8,358 nucleotides of DNA from contig CAXGPR010000127.1 in the NCBI GenBank assembly GCA_964011675.1, positions 1 through 8,358 of the forward strand, read 5' to 3'. Below, piece after piece: positions 1-6,111 of the stretch. Made by a program: the position numbers and the translations under genes. Every line of letters starts with the position of its first letter. Within the stretch, counting starts at the first letter, position 1. The stretch is from GCA-2693325 sp964011675. Lineage in GTDB: Bacteria > Latescibacterota > UBA2968 > UBA8231. The notes beneath the pieces were generated by a model. The model ran no database searches and was not told the DNA's origin. It saw nothing but the letters and a program-made list of their open reading frames with translations.

Positions 1-248
1 TGACACCTGAGCCAGACAACCCCGAAGGTCTGCAGACGCGCTTTCTAACGGAAGCGGAAATAGGCGACCCGATGGTCATTGGTGGAAGTGGTGCTTACTG
101 CGCGGGTATGGCAGCCAAGAATTACAACTCGTTTCCCGAAGCATCCGAGGTCATACTAGCTCGCGACGGCAGCATACACCTAACGCGCAAACGGCAAACG
201 CTGGACCAAGTGCTAGAGAATGAGGAACTACCCGCGCACTTAACGTGA
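1..248 (+). CDS. lysA: Diaminopimelate decarboxylase, C-terminal fragment (5' end outside window)
   Basis: Reading from base 3, an open frame runs to the TGA at 246-248 and gives about 81 residues. It is the end of a PLP-dependent group IV decarboxylase (alanine racemase-like fold). It contains the GDPMVI strand, the GAYC motif and the KNYNSFPEASEV block typical of the LysA C-terminal barrel. In this family the Tyr of the GAY motif lies at the active site near PLP and substrate. The tail (LTRKRQTLDQVLENEE) also fits the family. The known role is decarboxylation of meso-diaminopimelate to L-lysine, the last step of lysine synthesis, in the cytoplasm. The Lys that binds PLP and the N-terminal part lie upstream, out of view. 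The gene converges on the OppC-type permease gene and their coding ends overlap by 9 bp. Ornithine/arginine decarboxylase relatives are possible but fit the KNYNSFP block less well. Confidence 0.9.
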   Translation, partial: TPEPDNPEGLQTRFLTEAEIGDPMVIGGSGAYCAGMAAKNYNSFPEASEVILARDGSIHLTRKRQTLDQVLENEELPAHLT

Positions 249-1298
249 TCCGCGCAGTTTGGGATCTAGCGCGTCGCGCAGTCCATCGCCCAACAAATTG
301 TAAAGCGTAACAGTCACAAAAATCGCCAAGCCCGGCATCAGCACAAGCCACCATGCAGCAGCATTACTGCGCGCACCCGCAAGTAAAGATCCCCACGTGA
401 TCGCTTCGGCCGGCACGCCAACACCTAAAAAGCTCAGTCCCGACTCTGACAGTATTGCTCCCGCCACGCCGAACGCAGCAGGAATGAGGATTGGCCCCAC
501 CGCGTTGGGCAAAATGTGCCTTAACATGATACGGCTATTCGAATAACCCAAACTACGAGCAGCAGACACGTAATCATAGCTACGTACCTGTAAAAACTGC
601 GAGCGCGTCAGGCGCGCGATCCCGACCCAGCTAGTAAGGCCAATTATGATCATGATAAAGAACAGGCTAGGGGGAAAGAATGCAGCGGCTGTAAGTATTA
701 AAAAGAAGCTGGGTATAGCCGCCCACAGTTCAAAAAAGCGCGATAGAACGAGATCTACCCATCCACCGAAATAGCCTGCCAGAGCTCCTAGAAGAAGACC
801 GATACACATCGAGATACCAACAGAAACCAGACCGATCGTTAGTGCATAGCGAGATCCGTGTACTAGGCCAGACAACACATCTCGGCCCAAACGATCCGTT
901 CCCAACAAGTGTTCACGACCGGGTGATACGTATTTTTCAGCCAAGCGGATTTCGCCAGGACCGTATGGAATAGGCGGAAAGATAATGACGTCGGCTTTCA
1001 GCTTCTTAAAGTTGCGCCGGCGCTTGAGCTCTTTAGGCCAGTCAGCAACTCCCAAATAAATAGCGTATTGGCGAAACGCCGGATAGTAACTCTTGCCTCT
1101 GTACTCCATGTAGTAGGGCTTGTTACCGGCAATAAGATCCGCAGTCAGAGCGACAAAAGCGAGAAGGCCTATGCACCATAAGCTCACTATTGCAGGCCGA
1201 TTCTTCCTGAACTGTCGCCACACTACCTGGCCGTAAGAATGACTCTTATTGAGCTCATCTACGTCGGCGACGCGTTTTTCTTCTTCCAACTGACTCAT
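240..1298 (-). CDS. ABC transporter permease, OppC/DppC (peptide/nickel) type
   Basis: This 352-residue inner-membrane permease of the peptide/opine/nickel importer class has an N-terminal OppC_N-like TM helix at about 36-56. A roughly 70-residue extracytoplasmic insert follows (57-128) with basic and Tyr-rich stretches. The HLLGTDRLGRDVLSGL signature is at 130-145, and the permease core spans about 150-346. The EAA-type coupling loop, which contacts the ATPase, is clear at 241-265 (YDYVSAARSLGY...RHILPN). GLSFLGVGVP and the C-terminal LLGDGLRDALDP are also family hallmarks. The long N-terminal insert recalls YejE-like permeases, though the core is ordinary OppC. The ATG at 1296-1298 overlaps the stop of the preceding permease gene (ATGA) and lacks a usable Shine-Dalgarno, so translation is probably coupled. 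The substrate cannot be read from the sequence. The family call is secure. Confidence 0.95.
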   Translation of the reverse strand: MSQLEEEKRVADVDELNKSHSYGQVVWRQFRKNRPAIVSLWCIGLLAFVALTADLIAGNKPYYMEYRGKSYYPAFRQYAIYLGVADWPKELKRRRNFKKLKADVIIFPPIPYGPGEIRLAEKYVSPGREHLLGTDRLGRDVLSGLVHGSRYALTIGLVSVGISMCIGLLLGALAGYFGGWVDLVLSRFFELWAAIPSFFLILTAAAFFPPSLFFIMIIIGLTSWVGIARLTRSQFLQVRSYDYVSAARSLGYSNSRIMLRHILPNAVGPILIPAAFGVAGAILSESGLSFLGVGVPAEAITWGSLLAGARSNAAAWWLVLMPGLAIFVTVTLYNLLGDGLRDALDPKLRGSR

Positions 1299-2605
1299 GC
1301 CTGGGCCCGCGAGAAATCAATGCGTGGATCGACGGCCTTAAGCAGAATATCGGCCAAGAGAATACCTAATAAAGACAGGCCCGAACCAATCGTAAATAGC
1401 GCCATTGCAACGGGGTAATCTCGTACTAGAACAGCCTGAAACGCGAAAAGTCCCAGACCGGGTATTGTAAATATTGTCTCGATAAAAACGGATCCAGCAA
1501 TCATGCCCGGCAACAATCCAGCCATGAGCGTTACGATCGGGATTAACGAATTGCGTACTACATGACGCACTACGACCATCTGAAAACGCAGCCCTTTGGC
1601 TTGGGCTGTGCGCACGTAATCCTGACGCAGATTCTCCAGCATGGTCGTGCGCATGTAGCGGGAAATGCCAGCGAAACTGGAATAAGTCGAGGCCAAGATG
1701 GGCAAGATCATATGATGCGCATGGTCGGTGAACACGCGCCACGCGCCCCAGGTCTCATCAACCTGCATTGACTGGATTCCGGAAGCAGGGAACCAATACA
1801 AAAATTCTTGATTGCAGAAAAACAGAATCAACAGCATGCCCACCCAAAAAGACGGCATAGACCACAGCATAAACGTAGCGGTTGTTGCTACCCTGTCCAC
1901 GAGCGAGTTCTGGCGCACAGCCAACAGCCCACCTAAGGGCACGCCGACCAAATATGCGATAAAGAAACTTATGATATTAATCTCAAACGTTATGGGTAAA
2001 CGTTCGAGAATATGGTCTATAACGGGCTGCTGATCCTTGAAAGAGCGACCAAAATTGAGCGATACCACGCGCCACGTATCGGCGTAGTACAACTCGACTC
2101 CTGCTCCCCCATATTTGTAATTCTTTCCCGGAAAAAAAAGCGAGCTCTGCCAAAAATCGCTCGCGGTGAATTCGCCTATCCGATCGGGGTCGAGACGCTG
2201 GAATTCACGCAAAAATGCTTCTCTGTATGCCGTCTGCTCCATATCCATTAACTCAGACCGCTTGGCGGGCACGAGCTGGTCCAATATGGAATCGGCCACC
2301 AGCGCCCCGCGTTCAAAACCGTCTAAGTCTTCAAAACGCAGGACGATATTAGAAAGCCAGTTCAAATACTGGATGTGCAATGGTCTATCTAAACCCAGCT
2401 GACGCCGCAGATCCTCGCGCGTTTTATCTGCGTCGGCTCTACGGTCAGTAGAAAGGCCTTCGCCGCCTGCATTTCCGGAACCACCGCCTAGAAATAGGTC
2501 GACCGGATCGCCCGGTGCCAGATGCATAATGAGGAAGGACAGTAGCGATATACCCAACAGAGTTGGTAGGGCGAGTAGGAGTCTCTTTAAGGTGTATTGA
2601 AGCAT
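1295..2605 (-). CDS. ABC transporter permease, OppB/DppB type, with large loop insertion
   Basis: This 436-residue permease partners the OppC-type protein encoded next. The first TM helix (about 8-29) and LAPGDPVDLF open it in the normal family way, and residues 65-88 (LRRQLGLDRPLHIQYLNWL) are the usual conserved segment. About 90 residues then separate this from the expected NFGRSFKDQQPV block at 184-195. They form a charged, probably extracytoplasmic insert at 92-180. The core holds the remaining TM helices and an EAA-type loop at 330-352 (YVRTAQAKGL...VVRN). It ends with VRDYPVAMALF and VDPRIDF, which recall YejB-like members. Family members are usually 300-365 residues, so this one is long. 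The start lies 20 bp after the TPR gene stop. The only purine-rich stretch (AAAGGG) lies about 16 nt upstream of the ATG, so the ribosome site is weak and coupling is likely. Confidence 0.95.
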   Translation of the reverse strand: MLQYTLKRLLLALPTLLGISLLSFLIMHLAPGDPVDLFLGGGSGNAGGEGLSTDRRADADKTREDLRRQLGLDRPLHIQYLNWLSNIVLRFEDLDGFERGALVADSILDQLVPAKRSELMDMEQTAYREAFLREFQRLDPDRIGEFTASDFWQSSLFFPGKNYKYGGAGVELYYADTWRVVSLNFGRSFKDQQPVIDHILERLPITFEINIISFFIAYLVGVPLGGLLAVRQNSLVDRVATTATFMLWSMPSFWVGMLLILFFCNQEFLYWFPASGIQSMQVDETWGAWRVFTDHAHHMILPILASTYSSFAGISRYMRTTMLENLRQDYVRTAQAKGLRFQMVVVRHVVRNSLIPIVTLMAGLLPGMIAGSVFIETIFTIPGLGLFAFQAVLVRDYPVAMALFTIGSGLSLLGILLADILLKAVDPRIDFSRAQA

Positions 2606-2625
2606 TGTAGGTAACGCAATACCCT

Positions 2626-3627
2626 TTACTCTGTCAGCGCCTGTTCGCGTGCGTAGGCTTCTTCACTCTGTTTAATCTGTCCGTTAATAGCATACATGCG
2701 CCCGAGTTCGCGCCAAACCGACGCGTTGTTGGGCATGCGAATGGAGAGCTCTTCAAAAAGGGGTAACGCCGAGTTGGCGTCGTCCAGCGCTATATGAGTA
2801 ATCGCAAGATTGTACAAGGCATCATTATCGCTCGGATCGAGTTCAACTGATTTGACATAGGCGGCCAACGCTTCCTCGTATCGCTCTTGCTGCCAGTATA
2901 GATTGCCCAAATTATAGCGCGGGTTGGCAGCATCCGGGGCAATGACGATCGCCTGCTTATAGCTCTGTTCTGCACCTTCGAAATCGTTTGTATTGACCTG
3001 AGCAACTGCCAGATTAATATGCCCTTCCAGGTGATTTTCGTCTGTTTCCGTTAGGCGATTGAGCACGTCGACCGCTTCGTCGTATCGAGCTTCGTTGAGC
3101 AACAGAACGCCCAGACTGTAGAAAGAATCAATATCATCGATCGCCTGCTCTGTTATGTGTCTGTAGGTAGCAATAGCGTCTTCTGTCTTTTCAGATTGAT
3201 AATATACATAGGCCAAATTACGCCATGCTTCTAAGCGATTCGCATCAATGCGCGTAGCAAGAACGAATGCCGCACCGGAACGATCTAAATCTATCGAATC
3301 GCCCTGAGCAAATGCGACGCCTTCGTTGTATGCCCGAGCCCAGTAATTCTGGCGCAACACGTCGATTTCCGCTTGAAAAGGGCTGCCTAACGCCGCCTCA
3401 AACTGAGCGACCATTTTCTCGTATGCCCCTTCTGCACCGTAGAGCTTACCCAGTAAAAAATGAGCCTCTGCATTTTTTGGCTCTGTCTCAATTGTAAGGA
3501 GTAGCTGCTCCTTTGCTTTCAGCGGCTCATCTTGTTTTAAATACAGTTTTGCAGCCGTCATAGTCGAACTCTGACAGGCGACTGAAACGACGAATATTGC
3601 TGCAAGAAGCAGGTGAAGAAAATGCAT
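2626..3627 (-). CDS. Tetratricopeptide-repeat protein, probable lipoprotein
   Basis: The protein has 333 residues from the ATG at 3625-3627. I chose this start because AGGAG sits 6 nt upstream. The frame is open to a TTG at 3648, but that start would put MRREEIP before the signal peptide and swallow the ribosome site. Residues 1-17 are a hydrophobic signal ending SVA with Cys18 next, a slightly off-consensus lipobox (Ser at -3), so lipidation is probable but not certain. The rest is helical TPR repeats: about 53-86, 131-164, 165-198, 199-232, 233-266 (the clearest: NPRYNLGNLYWQQERYEEAL), 267-300 and 301-333. TPRs are protein-binding scaffolds, so no enzyme role is implied. It is the first gene of the unit with the two permease genes, where a substrate-binding protein gene might be expected. 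Its partner is unknown. Confidence 0.88.
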   Translation of the reverse strand: MHFLHLLLAAIFVVSVACQSSTMTAAKLYLKQDEPLKAKEQLLLTIETEPKNAEAHFLLGKLYGAEGAYEKMVAQFEAALGSPFQAEIDVLRQNYWARAYNEGVAFAQGDSIDLDRSGAAFVLATRIDANRLEAWRNLAYVYYQSEKTEDAIATYRHITEQAIDDIDSFYSLGVLLLNEARYDEAVDVLNRLTETDENHLEGHINLAVAQVNTNDFEGAEQSYKQAIVIAPDAANPRYNLGNLYWQQERYEEALAAYVKSVELDPSDNDALYNLAITHIALDDANSALPLFEELSIRMPNNASVWRELGRMYAINGQIKQSEEAYAREQALTE

Positions 3628-3633
3628 GGGTAT

Positions 3634-3641
3634 CTCCTCTC
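3634..3641 (-). promoter_or_regulatory. Shine-Dalgarno site that fixes the TPR gene start
   Basis: The minus strand reads GAGAGGAG, followed by 6 nt (ATACCC) and the ATG at 3627. This near-ideal spacing favours the internal ATG over the upstream TTG at 3648. Confidence 0.8.
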
Positions 3642-3696
3642 GGCGCAACGAAACGGGGGAATATCGGACTAGATCAAACTGAATCCGACCGGTAAA

Positions 3697-3724
3697 AAAC
3701 TATTTGGCAAGCCGTAAAAGTCAA
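3697..3724 (-). promoter_or_regulatory. Candidate sigma70-type promoter for the TPR-permease operon
   Basis: On the minus strand a TTGACT hexamer (3719-3724, 5 of 6 to consensus) is followed after 16 nt by TAGTTT (3697-3702, only a weak match to TATAAT). It lies between the hairpin at 3756-3789 and the TPR start, where a promoter is needed. The weak -10 and the unknown sigma preferences of this organism keep confidence low. Confidence 0.35.
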
Positions 3725-3755
3725 CAGCGTGTAGAAATTGCTCACCATGCAAAAT

Positions 3756-3789
3756 AAAACGCCGCGCACAACGGGGTGCGTGGCGTTTT
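3756..3789 (-). terminator. Rho-independent terminator of the five-gene membrane operon
   Basis: Two 14-nt arms (3756-3769 and 3776-3789) flank a 6-nt loop. As minus-strand RNA the stem is AAAACGCCACGCAC against GTGCGCGGCGTTTT with one A-C mismatch, followed by TTTTATTTT across and after the stem foot. On the plus strand the odd pair becomes G-U, so the stem is complete, but the downstream T run is poorer. It sits 83 nt after the stop of the seven-TM gene and before the candidate promoter of the next operon, so terminator for the minus-strand operon is the best reading. It could also act in both directions. Confidence 0.75.
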
Positions 3790-3871
3790 GCTTACTATGT
3801 TTTAAAAAGCGATGCGCTATAAATCTAACTTGAAGGAAAACGTTACATTATCAAAGATAAAAAAATAAAAA

Positions 3872-4594
3872 TTACATTATGCCCAACCAATCATCCAGTA
3901 GGAAAGTTACCCGTCCTATTAACAAAGATAGCCTCGCCATAATCGTGTAGCCGAACGAAGCGCCAAACGAGATCATGAGAAACCATATACCAATACGCGA
4001 CACCTTACCAACGACGCCCGTGTGTTCAACTGAGAAGAAAAAATATACCAGCACGGCAACCACACCGATTAAGATAACGAGCAGATTGAAACCCTCAATG
4101 CTCCAACTCAACGGCTGAAGCATCGGTTCAATTTGAGCCAGAATAAATGAGGAAATAGTACGTGGAATCGTCAAACCTGCTCCCAACCCAACGAAAAAGG
4201 CAAATGAGAGGCGACTCAGCCAACCAAAACGGCGCGAAAAGCGCGTAAGCATGAGCAAACCCAACACCGTCGGAGCCAATAGCCACCAGTCTCCGCTCAC
4301 GCTGTCTTCACCGCCCAGCGCACTCAGGCGTACAAACACTTCCCCATAAATGGTCTGATACCAGTTCTGGCTGAATATGTATGCCGTTGCAACGCCTACA
4401 AATATATTTTCCGCCACTTTAAACAGCGGATTATCCTTGTAGAGAAAGCTGTAGAGAGCCAGCGTCAATCCTGCGGCAACGATGACTCCTAGGCCCTCCC
4501 AATCTGCGGCCAACACTCCATTGGCCAGCAGCACGCCGTTGACGACGGCAAACAGCAGCACCAAACCCAAGAAAATGTACGTATCGCGCGTCAC
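3872..4594 (-). CDS. Conserved seven-TM integral membrane protein of unknown function
   Basis: This is the last gene of the five-gene operon, 240 residues. It starts at GTG (4592-4594) with GGGGAG 8 nt upstream, 24 bp after the previous stop. Predicted TM helices are at about 7-28, 34-51, 62-78, 102-117, 127-142, 168-187 and 202-220. A conserved-looking segment lies at the end of helix 2 and into helix 3 (SFLYKDNPLFKVAENIFVG, 49-67), followed by the aromatic SQNWYQTIYGE. The C-terminal FGASFGYTIMARLSLLIGR (210-228) also looks functionally constrained and resembles tails I recall from similar uncharacterised proteins. There is no transporter, protease or redox motif I can name. It is probably a polytopic subunit of a complex with the proteins encoded upstream. 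The gene is real on frame, ribosome site and operon position, but its function is unknown. Confidence 0.88.
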   Translation of the reverse strand: MTRDTYIFLGLVLLFAVVNGVLLANGVLAADWEGLGVIVAAGLTLALYSFLYKDNPLFKVAENIFVGVATAYIFSQNWYQTIYGEVFVRLSALGGEDSVSGDWWLLAPTVLGLLMLTRFSRRFGWLSRLSFAFFVGLGAGLTIPRTISSFILAQIEPMLQPLSWSIEGFNLLVILIGVVAVLVYFFFSVEHTGVVGKVSRIGIWFLMISFGASFGYTIMARLSLLIGRVTFLLDDWLGIM

Positions 4595-4602
4595 GTCAGA
4601 AT

Positions 4603-4608
4603 CTCCCC
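4603..4608 (-). promoter_or_regulatory. Shine-Dalgarno site for the GTG-started seven-TM gene
   Basis: The minus strand reads GGGGAG, 8 nt before the GTG at 4594. It supports GTG as the initiator. The nearby ATG at 4615-4617 is in another frame and stops almost at once. Confidence 0.65.
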
Positions 4609-4618
4609 AATACCCATG

Positions 4619-5434
4619 TTACCGGCGTCGAGACAGGAAAAATGCCATATTACCAAAAAGGATAAAGGCGACAATGATTAAATGAGCCATAGACTGTGCA
4701 CTCATACCAGCTGTTGCCTTGTCCTGCCGTCCTACCAGCGTTTCATACTCTGCGGCCCCTGCTAACCCTCCCAAAAGACCTACCATCTGTTTCGACTGCA
4801 AAAAGGGAAACAGATCAGGAGCCATAACCGCGGTGCATCCACCTGCAAAGGGAAAGCCGTATTTCTCTTGTCCGTATGGAATCCACCAAAACTCGATGGA
4901 ATCCCCGGCTGCTAAATCAAATACAAAGTCAAAATCTCGCAGCGTGCGTACGTCCCGCGTAAGAGCTAACTCCTCTAACGGCGTCCCCCAGTTATCCTGG
5001 GGGAACGCATCGCGAAAATCTTGTCCCATGTTGAGTACAACGGCAAAGTTCCCCGGTTTGAAACCAAGAAAGGCGTAGTCTTCGCCATAGGTCTTTCCAA
5101 ACTCATCGCCAATTTCTTCCAACACCTTCCGAGCTAGGCCGGGGGCCTCGGGCCAGAGGCAAACAGCCACCACTTTAATATTCCGGCTGAAGCAATGACG
5201 CAGTATGGCACGCGCCATGGGCTGCATTTCGGGTTCTGTGCTCGCTCCATAAGAAAAGCTGAGTAAAACGATCCCCTCGTCTTCGGCTACTTTCTCAAAC
5301 TGATCATATACGGCAATAACGTCTCGAGTGGGCTTGATTGGTAAGAATACGTTAGCCAGCAAAGGCAGCGCCACGCCCAAAAATACAAAAACGAAAATGA
5401 TGCGGCGGTCTATGTTCATCAACCACTGTATCAT
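4619..5434 (-). CDS. Membrane-anchored protein with large extracytoplasmic alpha/beta domain, unknown function
   Basis: The protein has 271 residues from the ATG at 5432-5434. The frame is open to an ATG at 5563, but that start would overlap the upstream gene by 133 bp. The inner ATG forms an ATGA junction with the upstream stop and has a strong ribosome site. Residues 11-32 are a TM helix preceded by basic NIDRR, and 248-267 are a second TM helix followed by SRRR. By the positive-inside rule both ends are cytoplasmic and residues 33-247 lie outside. That domain looks alpha/beta: a strand IVLLSFSYGAS (55-65), a helix with a Met-rich turn (70-83), a strand KVVAVCLWPEAPG (87-99), then DYAFLGFKPGNFAVVLNMGQ (119-138). 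Gly-rich FPFAGGCTAVMAPDLFPFL (194-212) and GLLGGLAGAAEYETLVG (219-235) follow and look conserved. I recognise similar proteins beside DUF6754 genes but know no assigned function. Confidence 0.88.
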   Translation of the reverse strand: MIQWLMNIDRRIIFVFVFLGVALPLLANVFLPIKPTRDVIAVYDQFEKVAEDEGIVLLSFSYGASTEPEMQPMARAILRHCFSRNIKVVAVCLWPEAPGLARKVLEEIGDEFGKTYGEDYAFLGFKPGNFAVVLNMGQDFRDAFPQDNWGTPLEELALTRDVRTLRDFDFVFDLAAGDSIEFWWIPYGQEKYGFPFAGGCTAVMAPDLFPFLQSKQMVGLLGGLAGAAEYETLVGRQDKATAGMSAQSMAHLIIVAFILFGNMAFFLSRRR

Positions 5435-6099
5435 TCGTCTCCTCCTCCCAAATACGAACGCTCGATTCCAAATATGATGCGCAACGATGTCGCAATGGCC
5501 CCCAGCGAAACGCCCAGTAAGATGCCTCGCTTCGCAGCGAGGTTCGGCACGTTGAGCAGCCATTCTGCCGCTGCCGGCACATACTCGGATATATAGGCGC
5601 CTATGGGCACTCTACCCAGCATAACGACAATGGCCGCAACCAATAGTAAAGCCGCTTCAGGTGTTCGAGCGCGAAAAGTACGGTAGGCCGCAGACGCGAT
5701 GAAGAAAGCAAGAATAGAAAACATGGTCGACGAACAAGCGACCTGAACGTATTCGAACAGCCACTGATATCCATTTTCCGCAGCCGTTCCCTCCGCCTGT
5801 GGCGCAAAAGGGCCTTGTCCATCGTTATGAATGACAAAGAGCATCATCAATCCAAAACCCACATACACCATTGCACTGTATCCCCAGCCCTCTACGCGTT
5901 GACGTATCCGCTGCCAGTGCAAATTGAGCAGGCTATACAATCCCAACAGATAAGAGAAGGCAAAAACGACACGCAGCCACAGGGCCAATTCTCTCTCTAA
6001 GTTCTGCGCAGCCGCGTGCGGAACGTAGTAAATGCCAATGCCCAAAACCCCGAAGCAGAGGGCGACAATAACGGGCAGCGTACGGCTTAGAAATATCAT
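5431..6099 (-). CDS. Conserved six-TM integral membrane protein of unknown function
   Basis: The protein has 222 residues from the ATG at 6097-6099. GAGGA lies 7 nt upstream and overlaps the stop of the preceding gene, which is 10 bp away. TM helices are predicted at about 7-26, 40-60, 74-92, 116-140, 147-166 and 192-210. A loop of about 23 residues (91-114, Gly/Pro/Glu-rich) separates helices 3 and 4. The basic linker YRTFRARTPEAA (139-150) between helices 4 and 5 and the C-terminal IIFGIERSYLGGGDE end suggest a cytoplasmic C-terminus. The last five codons double as the ribosome site of the next gene. No catalytic motif is visible. It is probably a membrane subunit working with its operon neighbours. 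Confidence 0.87.
   Translation of the reverse strand: MIFLSRTLPVIVALCFGVLGIGIYYVPHAAAQNLERELALWLRVVFAFSYLLGLYSLLNLHWQRIRQRVEGWGYSAMVYVGFGLMMLFVIHNDGQGPFAPQAEGTAAENGYQWLFEYVQVACSSTMFSILAFFIASAAYRTFRARTPEAALLLVAAIVVMLGRVPIGAYISEYVPAAAEWLLNVPNLAAKRGILLGVSLGAIATSLRIIFGIERSYLGGGDE
5439..5448 (-). promoter_or_regulatory. Shine-Dalgarno site embedded in the end of the six-TM gene
   Basis: The minus strand reads GGAGGAGGAG, 4 nt before the ATG at 5434. The same bases encode the Gly-Gly-Gly of the upstream protein's end. The site fixes the start of the alpha/beta membrane protein and sits at the ATGA stop/start junction, so tight coupling of the two genes is likely. Confidence 0.8.
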
Positions 6100-6106
6100 C
6101 GTTTAA

Positions 6107-6111
6107 TCCTC
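6107..6111 (-). promoter_or_regulatory. Shine-Dalgarno site for the six-TM gene, overlapping the upstream stop
   Basis: The minus strand reads TGAGGA: the TGA stop of the DUF6754-like gene (6110-6112) runs into GAGGA, 7 nt before the ATG at 6099. Termination and initiation therefore share the same bases. Confidence 0.65.

Larger units (their letters stand above)
3649..3871. other. Intergenic region between the two minus-strand operons
   Basis: This AT-rich stretch of about 220 bp holds the hairpin terminator and the candidate promoter listed separately. The 3848-3870 part is very A-rich on the plus strand and includes a short inverted repeat (TTATC-AAA-GATAA, 3848-3860), too weak to call a terminator. 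I see no credible small gene or RNA gene here. Confidence 0.6.

Noticed and set aside
1562..2402. Several plus-strand open frames of 69-79 codons opposite the OppB-type gene
   Set aside because: They overlap each other and a clearly real gene on the other strand, with composition typical of antisense shadows and no recognisable domains.
3628..3648. TTG start giving seven more residues on the TPR protein
   Set aside because: It would place charged residues before the signal peptide and consume the good Shine-Dalgarno site at 3634-3641.
3848..3860. Short inverted repeat as a terminator
   Set aside because: It has only a 5-bp AT-rich stem. The hairpin at 3756-3789 is far stronger.
5435..5563. 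Longer N-terminus (43 extra residues) for the alpha/beta membrane protein
   Set aside because: It lies wholly inside the six-TM gene, would precede the first TM helix with an Arg/His-rich stretch, and has no ribosome site. The ATG at 5434 has a strong one.
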